DNA of 64,000 nucleotides from Aureispira anguillae. GTDB lineage: Bacteria > Bacteroidota > Bacteroidia > Chitinophagales > Saprospiraceae. The position numbers were made by a program, and so were the translations under genes. The stretch's first letter is position 1; every line of letters starts with the position of its first letter. Positions 7,887 through 14,852 of the stretch are shown in pieces. The stretch is taken from contig NZ_AP026867.1 in the NCBI RefSeq assembly GCF_026000115.1, positions 5,805,001 to 5,869,000 of the forward strand, read 5' to 3'. Under the pieces are notes generated by a model that was not told the DNA's origin, did not search any database, and worked only from the letters and a program-made list of their open reading frames with translations.

Positions 7887-9620
7887 TTACCAATCCCTCA
7901 TTTTCTCACTGATATTCCATCTTAAGCCCAGACCTAACAAAAGGCTATTGTTGTCCAAATCATCAACACTAGCATCTTCCCTTCTGTACATCAACTGGAA
8001 ATCTGCAAATAAATTATGTCTTATTTGATAAGACCAATGCAGTTGAACAATTAATAAATTGGTACGAATTCCCTGCCCAACTTGATTGTTTAATTCTTGC
8101 ATTCTCGAATTGTATCCAATACTAGGATTAGTTCCCCAGTTCGATCCTGAGGAATCTTGCCCATAGATAGAATAGTTAATTTGCCCTCGAATGTTCATCC
8201 TTGGTAAGGGTTGATAATTCACAATCCCAATCCATTCAAAAAAGTTGGCTCCCAATGGATGTGCCAAGGGCTGATTATAATGGGTATAATTGGCAGAACT
8301 ATCTCTAAAACTATAAGTATAGGGTCTTGACATGTTAAATTCGACCTGCATGTCTAAGTGATCTACCCCAAACGCATCTATATATTTTAGCCCTGTTTGA
8401 AGCGCAAACTTATTGCCCCACCAACCTCCACCTAACCGAATTAAATCCCCAACCGATAATTCATCCAGCAAAAACTGCCCATAAAAAGAAAAATGTTTTA
8501 GAAAATTCCATTTCCAATTCAAACCAATCACTACATTATCAGGGCTACCTACTGCCTGTTCTACTGCACGATAAAAAATAATTGGATTCAAATATTGTAG
8601 TTCAAATCTCCCCCCTCGACTAAAAATAACGCCTTCAAACAAACCAATATTTAAGTTTTTAAGAATATTAATACTCAAATGATGAGCAGCCATATACTTT
8701 TTAGGCAATGCTAAATCAAATGCTCGATGTGCTTGCCCATAATTTTGTGTCAATTCTGCAAAGATATTTTGATAATGGATTTTCCAAACTCTTGTGTTTA
8801 GTTTGAGGTAAAAATAATTGGTAGAATAGTCTGATAAAAATAAAGAACGATGCCCATCTCCAATGAAATTTTGACCATGCCCAAACTGAATCCCAATATG
8901 ATTTTTTAGTAAATCAATTGCTACATAGCCCTGTGCAACCAAATAATCAACTCCTGAGGTATCCTTTCCTGGGCTTAAATTACTGTCATACTGCTTAAAA
9001 AAACCTGCCCCTGGCACCGCAAAATCCCTATTGGTTCGATTTTCTACATAGTGAGGGAGTGCAGCCTGTGTTTCAATCACATCAGTATAAAAATAGACTC
9101 TATTCAAGATGTTTCCCCGTATAGCAGCTCCTCTTCTATTCAAAAACAGTAAGCGACTAGTGCCGTTAAATTGTTCAAATGTTCCCTTAAAGTGCAAGAT
9201 GGGATTTACATTCGCATAAAAATGCTTGGTTCGAACTTCTAATAAATGAGCAGGCGTCTTGTAAAAGTGCTTCAAAAAAGATTTGTCGCCCTTTGGGTAT
9301 AAAAACTTAAAAAAAGGCTTTTTGCTTTGAATGGTAGAATCATCGTCATTATAATCAATATGAACATAGTCATAATCACTTTGGGAGCGTTTATTTTTGT
9401 TCCAATAATTGGAGTCAACAACTTTATCCTGATAGATTCGAATATCTTTACGCATTAATGGTTTTAATACACTATGAATACCACCAAAATTCCCTGTTCG
9501 AATTTCTGTACGATCATGAAGGTAATGATTAACATCATTGAGTGGTGCGGTAAGCGAGCTTTGAGCATTGACAACCTGTCCTAAAAAAAATAGCCAACCC
9601 CATAAGATACAATTTTTCAT
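7887..9620 (-). CDS. Wzi/RemB-like outer-membrane beta-barrel protein
   Basis: The 577-residue protein has a signal peptide (about 1-19, ending VVNAQ) and many alternating aromatic strands typical of a large outer-membrane barrel. The segment HIGIQFGHGQNFIGDGHRS plus LFLSDYSTNYFYLKL is characteristic of the capsule-assembly Wzi-like/RemB family of Bacteroidota, proteins linked to capsule attachment or gliding-surface adhesins. No capsule operon lies alongside, so its exact role is open. The protein ends in a barrel-like LGLGLRWNISEKMRDW. It is preceded by a 63-bp gap from the amidohydrolase gene on the same strand, so the two may be co-transcribed. Confidence 0.72.
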   Translation of the reverse strand: MKNCILWGWLFFLGQVVNAQSSLTAPLNDVNHYLHDRTEIRTGNFGGIHSVLKPLMRKDIRIYQDKVVDSNYWNKNKRSQSDYDYVHIDYNDDDSTIQSKKPFFKFLYPKGDKSFLKHFYKTPAHLLEVRTKHFYANVNPILHFKGTFEQFNGTSRLLFLNRRGAAIRGNILNRVYFYTDVIETQAALPHYVENRTNRDFAVPGAGFFKQYDSNLSPGKDTSGVDYLVAQGYVAIDLLKNHIGIQFGHGQNFIGDGHRSLFLSDYSTNYFYLKLNTRVWKIHYQNIFAELTQNYGQAHRAFDLALPKKYMAAHHLSINILKNLNIGLFEGVIFSRGGRFELQYLNPIIFYRAVEQAVGSPDNVVIGLNWKWNFLKHFSFYGQFLLDELSVGDLIRLGGGWWGNKFALQTGLKYIDAFGVDHLDMQVEFNMSRPYTYSFRDSSANYTHYNQPLAHPLGANFFEWIGIVNYQPLPRMNIRGQINYSIYGQDSSGSNWGTNPSIGYNSRMQELNNQVGQGIRTNLLIVQLHWSYQIRHNLFADFQLMYRREDASVDDLDNNSLLLGLGLRWNISEKMRDW

Positions 9621-9683
9621 AATTATATTTTTAATGCTTTTTGATGATTGATTTTAAGCGCATTGAAGAATGAGTACCGCCTA

Positions 9684-10865
9684 CTAAACCAAGCGTTTTA
9701 CCTTTGTATCCTTTCCTAATTCTCCTTTTTGATTCAAATCATACAATAAGTTCAACCCACAAGATTTGCCCACTTCAATACTCCCTAAATCATCTTCAAA
9801 GCCAAGCGCTCTGGCACCATTAAGAGTTGCCCACTTTAACAAGGTCTGAAAAGGTACATAAGACTGATATTTAGCAATCGTTTTTAGTTCCTCTAAAATA
9901 GATAATTGCCAATTTGACGTTAAACTATCCGTACCTATTGTCATTTGTGCATCGTTGTCTATAAAGGCTTGATAGTTTGGTAAATTATTCTCAATATACA
10001 AATTAGCATTCGGACAGGTAGCCCAATAAACTTCTTTACCCCAAGCATGAGCGGCTTGAATATCGGCTGCTGTGCTCAATGTATTATGAACAAACAAGGT
10101 TCTATGATTGGGGTCCATATATTTTAGCGCATAATTAATGGATGGCTGTTGGCTCGCCTCAAAGCCATCTAAAGCAATACCAAAACCTCCATAAAAGTCT
10201 ACAAAACCTCCCTTTTTCTCTAAAAACAATTGATTCTCTGGTGGGGTTTCTTGATTATGGATGCTAACTGTCCTTTTTTCTCCAGCATTAACAGCATTAA
10301 TCAACTTGAACAGCTCAGGCGAAACAGAATATGGAGCATGAGGGACACAGCTTTTTTGATGAGCAGTTGGCAAGACTAATTGATCATAGACTGCTTTATA
10401 CTTATCAAACTCTACTTGAGCATTGCTTGATTGCAAAAAATCAAAAAATTCTGTAAAGGTATAATAACGCAATTTGCTAACTGCTTTTTGAGAAAAAGTG
10501 TCTATTACATTTGAAATATCTCCAACTGCCACTATCCCATTTTCATACATTTCTAAATCAGCTTGAGCAATTGCTTCTTGAATGGTTGCTTCACTTGCTC
10601 CTCTTTGTTGTACTACATTCGTAATAAAAGGAATCAGCCCTGTTCCAGTATTAACTTTCCCCTTCATATGCGAAAGTTCTAAATGGCAATGAGTATTCAC
10701 AAAACCAGGAATAATAACCCCTTTATGGATTTCTAATTCCGATATATCATAGTTTGAACGAATATCTAATTGTTGTATTTGCCCTGCTTCATTAATAATT
10801 ACAACACCTTCTGGAATAGGGTCTTGATTAATAGGATAAACCCAATCTGCTGTTATTTTTCGCAT
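9684..10865 (-). CDS. Amidohydrolase / aminohydrolase family protein
   Basis: A complete 393-residue metal-dependent amidohydrolase. Visible metal and substrate motifs: GFVNTHCHLELSHMKG (His59, His61), CVPHAPYSVSPELF, SIHNQETPPENQLF, LFVHNTLSTAADI and TIGTDSLTSNWQLSILEEL. This set is typical of deaminases acting on purine-like or amino-substituted ring substrates, including aminofutalosine deaminase, S-adenosylhomocysteine deaminase and guanine deaminase relatives. The HCHLELSH form recalls the menaquinone-pathway (aminofutalosine) branch, but no other mqn gene is near, so the substrate is left open. A terminal-inverted-repeat element begins 15 bp upstream of the ATG and fills its leader. Confidence 0.8.
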   Translation of the reverse strand: MRKITADWVYPINQDPIPEGVVIINEAGQIQQLDIRSNYDISELEIHKGVIIPGFVNTHCHLELSHMKGKVNTGTGLIPFITNVVQQRGASEATIQEAIAQADLEMYENGIVAVGDISNVIDTFSQKAVSKLRYYTFTEFFDFLQSSNAQVEFDKYKAVYDQLVLPTAHQKSCVPHAPYSVSPELFKLINAVNAGEKRTVSIHNQETPPENQLFLEKKGGFVDFYGGFGIALDGFEASQQPSINYALKYMDPNHRTLFVHNTLSTAADIQAAHAWGKEVYWATCPNANLYIENNLPNYQAFIDNDAQMTIGTDSLTSNWQLSILEELKTIAKYQSYVPFQTLLKWATLNGARALGFEDDLGSIEVGKSCGLNLLYDLNQKGELGKDTKVKRLV

Positions 10866-10879
10866 GTTTCATTTTTTTA

Positions 10880-11074
10880 TACTCCGCTAATTAGTTCCCA
10901 GCCCTATTGGTGGGCATCCCAGTTGGTACACAGTACCAAGCTGTTCGTGCACTACGTTTATGCACCAAGCTGCTCGTTGGTTAGCTACCTGTTTTTGCTA
11001 GTCCCTTATCGCTTTGGCTACAAGCCTACGCAGGTGAGTCAGCAAGCTGGGTTCATGTGGTTTCTAGCGGAGTA
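10880..11074. repeat. 195-bp element with terminal inverted repeats, copy 1
   Basis: The element is bounded by TACTCCGCTA (10880-10889) and TAGCGGAGTA (11065-11074), a perfect 10-bp inverted repeat. It encodes no plausible protein. Its right part, GTGAGTCAGCAAGCTGGGTT followed by C, recurs with one change at 63137-63308, which has matching ends; a middle GGTTAGCTA block also recurs. It contains two near-copies of CCAAGCTGYTCGT. The base composition is richer in GC than the flanks. It resembles a miniature inverted-repeat element or other dispersed non-coding repeat, here in the leader of the amidohydrolase gene. Confidence 0.7.
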
Positions 11075-11102
11075 ATGATTTTTTCTTAAATTCATAATTG
11101 AA

Positions 11103-11110
11103 CAAAGTTA
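11103..11110 (-). promoter_or_regulatory. Possible -7 element upstream of the repeat element
   Basis: TAACTTTG on the minus strand fits TAnnTTTG and could start transcription toward the amidohydrolase, giving a leader of about 230 nt that includes the whole repeat element. No TTG lies at the normal -33 distance, so support is weak. Confidence 0.3.
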
Positions 11111-11121
11111 TAATTTTTCAA

Positions 11122-11161
11122 AAAAATAAGGCTTACATCCTAAGATATAAGCCTTATTTTT
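11122..11161. terminator. Hairpin terminator between repeat array and repeat element
   Basis: AAAAATAAGGCTTA and TAAGCCTTATTTTT form a perfect 14-bp stem with a 12-nt loop and A/T-rich foot on both sides, so it could work in either direction. On the minus strand it follows the 98-bp array and would end transcripts running leftward through it. Confidence 0.75.
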
Positions 11162-11171
11162 AATAAAAAAA

Positions 11172-11229
11172 CTCGCATGTATTATTCCGCTTTGCTATAT
11201 AAGCTTTGCGGGTTTCTAATACATGCGAG
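11172..11229. repeat. Head unit with extended nested hairpin
   Basis: CTCGCATGTATTA (11172-11184) pairs perfectly with TAATACATGCGAG (11217-11229). Inside, CCGC-TTT-GCT and AGC-TTT-GCGG (11187-11211) form a second nested stem. The other units keep only the outer eight base pairs with a 10-nt loop, so this unit is either the ancestral or a specialised end unit. Confidence 0.75.
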
Positions 11230-12031
11230 CCTTAAATTTATTATATTCTTCTTTGTAGCTTTTCTAGTGAAAGATTGGGACTCGCACGTATTCCCATTCA
11301 TGCGAGCCCTAAATCACCCCAATTAAAACCCAAATTTATTATGTTCTTCTTTGTAGCTTTTCTAGTGAAAGATTGGGACTCGCACGTATTCCCATTCATG
11401 CGAGCCCTAAATCACCCCAATTAAAACCCAAATTTATTATGTTCTTCTTTGTAGCTTTTCTGGTCAAAGATTGGGACTCGCATGTATTCCCATTCATGCG
11501 AGCCCTAAATCACCCCAATTAAAACCCAAATTTATTATGTTCTTCTTTGTAGCTTTTCTAGTGAAAGATTGGGACTCGCACGTATTCCCATTCATGCGAG
11601 CCCTAAATCACCCCAATTAAAACCCAAATTTATTATGTTCTTCTTTGTAGCTTTTCTGGTCAAAGATTGGGACTCGCATGTATTCCCATTCATGCGAGCC
11701 CTAAATCACCCCAATTAAAACCCAAATTTATTATCTTTTTCTTTGTGGCTTTTCTAGTGAAAGATTGGGACTCGCATGTATTCCCATTCATGCGAGCCCT
11801 AAATCACCCCAATTAAAACCCAAATTTATTATCTTTTTCTTTGCGGCTTTTCTGGTCAAAGATTGGGACTCGCATGTATTCCCATTCATGCGAGCCCTAA
11901 ATCACCCCAATTAAAACCCAAATTTATTATCTTTTTCTTTGTAGCTTTTCTGGCGAAAGATTCGGACTCGCACGTATTCCCATTCATGCGAGCCCTAAAT
12001 CACCCCAATTAAAACCCAAATTTATTATCTT
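11172..12031. repeat. Tandem array of 98-bp hairpin-bearing repeats
   Basis: CTCGCAYG recurs at 11281, 11379, 11477, 11575, 11673, 11771, 11869 and 11967, exactly 98 bp apart, with near-identical sequence between. A divergent head unit (109 bp to the next) starts at 11172. Each unit has a hairpin CTCGCAYG / CATGCGAG around a 10-nt loop TATTCCCATT, extendable by GGG/CCC with one bulged base. The rest of the unit is AT-rich. Sub-variants alternate (TAGTGAAAG or TGGTCAAAG before the hairpin), suggesting duplication partly in 196-bp steps. No frame stays open through the array. It lies 3' of the leftward DUF3078 gene. Function is unknown. Confidence 0.9.
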
Positions 12032-12211
12032 TTTGTCTTGATCACTTTTTGATACATTTACTCTTATGCCAAAGCAATGCCAAAACAAAAAACAAACTGA
12101 AATACAGTCAAATACACATATAAATAAAACACTATTATTTTATTTTTGAATCAACTGCATTTCATTTTGAAACTTTTCTCATTTTCCTCTTGAAAAGAAA
12201 TAAAGTAACCT

Positions 12212-13285
12212 CTAGAACAAGAAGTTATATTTGATCAACAAAGATTGGAAAAAGGATACTCTGCGTCCTTCACTTTCGTATCCGTTAACTCCTGTATCAA
12301 TATCTCCATCTGCATCCACTTGAACCATTACATCATAGTCCCAAAACAAATTGGTCATCAATGAAATAGACAAACCTTTAAATAAAAATAAATCTACGTT
12401 TGTGATCCACTCTACATCAATATGTTGTGGCAACCTTAGGTAATTGCTATATAGGTTCAAATTAGTACTCAATACTAAACGATGTTTTTCTTTATCGCCT
12501 TCTGTATATTTAAATAACTTGTGGGCATATCCAGCTTTTAAAGTTGCACCAAACTGAATATAATTGCGAGCATAATACCCCGCACCATTTGCAAAAGCAC
12601 CATCTGGTGCAACTCTCCACTCTTCTCTAAAAGCAGCTTCTGAAACACCCGAAGTATCGAAACTATAAGGATTTCCGTGTAAGCCCATTCTAGCAATATC
12701 ATCATCTCCTACAATAATCATTTTCAAAGAAGCAGGTGACAACAAAGCACTAAAGGTTCCAAACTTTGTACTTTTTTTGTAAGCGATACCAGGAGAAATT
12801 GTGATGGTTGCAGGAGAGAAAAATTGAGCGATTGGTGACAAATTTGATCCTTTAGGCGCAGAAAGCAAGTTTCCGTCATAAGTAGGCGTTACCTGACTCA
12901 GAAACAATAAATCCAAAGAATAACCGAAGGGGCTTGTTTCTGTAATACCATAAGCAAAATTGGAAGCAATACGTAGTTCATCTACAGATTTTTGAAATGG
13001 AATATCTCTTCGGAAACTTCCCAAACGCTGAACACCAAATGTCAAGCCTGCAAAATTATCCCAAGTAACTCGCTCTTTTTTATATTTAGCAAAAAAGCTA
13101 ATATTTCCTCCTATTCCGATCTTGTCTTCCCCTGCACCAAACTTAGGATTAACAAAAAACATTTGTGCAAAATCAAGACCAATAGCCCCTCCTACTTTCC
13201 ATTTTTTTTCATCTTCTTCTTGAGCAGATAGAGTCGCTTGACAAGCAAATAAAGTGGCAATTACTAGTAATAAATATTTTTTCAT
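12212..13285 (-). CDS. DUF3078 outer-membrane protein
   Basis: The 357-residue protein has a signal peptide (1 to about 21, ending TLSAQ) and the Bacteroidota DUF3078 pattern: WKVGGAIGLDFAQMFFVNP, a FFAKYKKERVTWDNFAGLTFG segment split over strands, DLLFLSQVTPTYDGN and TITISPGIAYKKS. It ends in aromatic strand FQSLLIKYNFLF, as expected for an outer-membrane barrel. The function of this family is not established. It is the last coding gene before the 98-bp array, with no strong terminator directly at its 3' end, so transcripts may run into the array. A promoter-like site lies about 320 nt upstream. Confidence 0.82.
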   Translation of the reverse strand: MKKYLLLVIATLFACQATLSAQEEDEKKWKVGGAIGLDFAQMFFVNPKFGAGEDKIGIGGNISFFAKYKKERVTWDNFAGLTFGVQRLGSFRRDIPFQKSVDELRIASNFAYGITETSPFGYSLDLLFLSQVTPTYDGNLLSAPKGSNLSPIAQFFSPATITISPGIAYKKSTKFGTFSALLSPASLKMIIVGDDDIARMGLHGNPYSFDTSGVSEAAFREEWRVAPDGAFANGAGYYARNYIQFGATLKAGYAHKLFKYTEGDKEKHRLVLSTNLNLYSNYLRLPQHIDVEWITNVDLFLFKGLSISLMTNLFWDYDVMVQVDADGDIDTGVNGYESEGRRVSFFQSLLIKYNFLF

Positions 13286-13351
13286 GATTACTAAACTTTT
13301 GTGATTAATTAAGATTGGTTATCTGTTTATTATACTTAAGTGCATAGTTTC

Positions 13352-13375
13352 TTTTGACAATAAAGATTGTCAAAA
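13352..13375. promoter_or_regulatory. Perfect palindromic hairpin upstream of DUF3078 gene
   Basis: TTTTGACAAT and ATTGTCAAAA flank a 4-nt AAAG loop, a perfect 10-bp inverted repeat 67 bp before the DUF3078 ATG. It lacks a good T tract on the minus strand, so an operator or leader hairpin is as likely as a terminator. Confidence 0.5.
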
Positions 13376-13607
13376 AAAATCATCAGACTTATATATTTTT
13401 TTAATAGATAAACATTGCTTTGCTAAAAAGCCTTAAGGTTGATGCAATGTAGAAGTTTCCTCCCTATTCTCAATTGTTTTAATAAAAAAATTAAGGGTCA
13501 TCATTCATTGGATAGGAGAAAAATTACTTCTTATTAGGAATTGCTAATATCTATTTTTTAGAAAAAAAAGAAGTGCCCTTTTGTGCCAAGCCACTGTGTA
13601 TTCCTGC

Positions 13608-13636
13608 CAAATATAAAAGTAGAAAAAGTAGAACAA
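13608..13636 (-). promoter_or_regulatory. Bacteroidota-type promoter, leftward
   Basis: On the minus strand TTG (13634-13636), 18 nt, then TATATTTG (13608-13615), a close match to the TTG-N19-TAnnTTTG consensus. It lies just after the PagL-like gene and would start a transcript with about 315 nt before the DUF3078 ATG. Confidence 0.6.
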
Positions 13637-13657
13637 GGGCTATCTTCCTAGTTTTCA

Positions 13658-14776
13658 TTAAAATGCTGCCCCTAAACCAATCGAAAAATATTCCGCTATA
13701 ATTTTATGAGATTTCATTGTAACGGTAACAAAGGGTGTTGCAGGGTTTAGATAAGGATCCATAAAATAATACCGTCCAGACAAACGTATTGACATAAACC
13801 AAGGCTGCCCCACATTTTGTGTTACATAAAAGCCAAGCTGTGCCAAAATGGCAAAACGCCCAATCATAATTTCGTCTGCCACAAAAAGGGTTATTCGACT
13901 CGCTTCCCAATGCAAGTCCTTATCTTGATAACCTCCATTATGTTTAGTAAAAGCATAAGAAGATCCGATATAGTCGTATTCGATCCCTGCCTTTAGGCGA
14001 TTATTTCTAGTAATAAACAAACCAGCATCAACAGAGCTATGCCAGATTGGATATTTTAAATTACTCCCAGGAGAAAGTTCTCTAAATCCCATCGAAAAAA
14101 CGGCTGAAAATTGAACTCTTTTGCTCCGTTGAGGGCGTTCTGATGGAGCTACTTTTATATAATCTTCTTCTTCAACAGGGTTTGGCATATAACAAATCCC
14201 CAATTGAAAGCTAGGGATATTGATACCCAAGTTGGGCAGCGTTGAAGCAGCATTCGAATAATGGTTAAAAGTAGCAGAAGGTCGAAGTTCTATATTCTTG
14301 TGTATACGCCAAGCCATTCCTAAGCGCAGGGACGTATTATTATTTAGATAAGAACCGACCATATTATTAAGTGGGTTCGTTTGTCGATCAAAAGGTTTTG
14401 TAATCAAGCCCAAACCTACTCCCAATCGCCCAAATAATCTTATTTTTTTATGCCTAAAAAAATCAACTGTAACATTGGGCAAGATAGCAATACAATGCCC
14501 CATCTGTTCGGCATTACCAGAATACTGATAGGCTACAGCAAGCCCCCATCTAGGAAAACCACAGCGCTCATGCCAATGCTTTTTTCCATAGGTCTTAATT
14601 TCAAAATTAAGTTCTGTTCCATAACTAAAGTCTGGTAAATCAATCGTAATGGTAGATCGATGTTTAAATGCCTTCCCAAAGTGAAAACTCCCCTCTATAT
14701 ACATTCCTTTGGAGCTTTTTTGAGCCAATAAACCATAAGCTGACATCAACAGCAATCCTATCCATAATAATCGCAT
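13658..14776 (-). CDS. PagL-like acyloxyacyl hydrolase family outer-membrane protein
   Basis: The 372-residue protein has a signal peptide (1 to about 18, ending YGLLAQ) and beta-barrel character. The segment RPSATFNHYSNAASTLPNLG (His172, Ser174) matches the H-x-S-N motif of the PagL/acyloxyacyl hydrolase family, in which His and Ser remove a fatty acid from lipid A. PagL itself is about 150-170 aa; this protein has a second beta-rich half (about 215-372), as in larger Bacteroidota members. The third catalytic Glu of PagL is not obvious, so activity is uncertain. It follows hflX on the same strand with a hairpin between. Confidence 0.75.
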   Translation of the reverse strand: MRLLWIGLLLMSAYGLLAQKSSKGMYIEGSFHFGKAFKHRSTITIDLPDFSYGTELNFEIKTYGKKHWHERCGFPRWGLAVAYQYSGNAEQMGHCIAILPNVTVDFFRHKKIRLFGRLGVGLGLITKPFDRQTNPLNNMVGSYLNNNTSLRLGMAWRIHKNIELRPSATFNHYSNAASTLPNLGINIPSFQLGICYMPNPVEEEDYIKVAPSERPQRSKRVQFSAVFSMGFRELSPGSNLKYPIWHSSVDAGLFITRNNRLKAGIEYDYIGSSYAFTKHNGGYQDKDLHWEASRITLFVADEIMIGRFAILAQLGFYVTQNVGQPWFMSIRLSGRYYFMDPYLNPATPFVTVTMKSHKIIAEYFSIGLGAAF

Positions 14777-14799
14777 AAATTCCTCTGTTTTTATAAATT

Positions 14800-14844
14800 T
14801 TTATACCTGCTTGTTTTTTTCATAGGGAGACAAGCAGGTATAAA
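14800..14844 (-). terminator. Terminator after hflX
   Basis: TTTATACCTGCTTG and CAAGCAGGTATAAA form a perfect 14-bp stem with a 17-nt loop, 8 nt after the HflX stop. On the minus strand it is followed by AATTTATAAAAAC. It isolates hflX from the downstream PagL-like gene. Confidence 0.75.
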
Positions 14845-14852
14845 AGATACAT

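Larger units (their letters stand above)
13286..13657. other. 372-bp intergenic region with hairpin and promoter-like site
   Basis: Between the PagL-like gene stop and the DUF3078 start. It holds a promoter-like site at 13608-13636 and a perfect hairpin at 13352-13375. No open frame of note is present. It is either a long 5' leader of the DUF3078 gene or a short non-coding transcript. Confidence 0.5.

Noticed and set aside
9684-10865. Firm assignment as aminofutalosine deaminase
   Set aside because: Motifs fit several deaminases of the same superfamily and no menaquinone gene is adjacent.
10880-11074. Remnant of an insertion sequence with transposase
   Set aside because: Only about 195 bp, no transposase-like frame, and no flanking direct repeat that I could identify; kept as a non-autonomous repeat instead.
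10770-11075. Rightward open frame of about 100 codons over the amidohydrolase start and the repeat element
   Set aside because: It overlaps the amidohydrolase gene on the other strand and then runs through the non-coding repeat element; composition and lack of domain argue against a gene.
11172-12031. CRISPR array
   Set aside because: The whole 98-bp unit repeats almost without change, so there are no unique spacers, and no cas gene is in the window.
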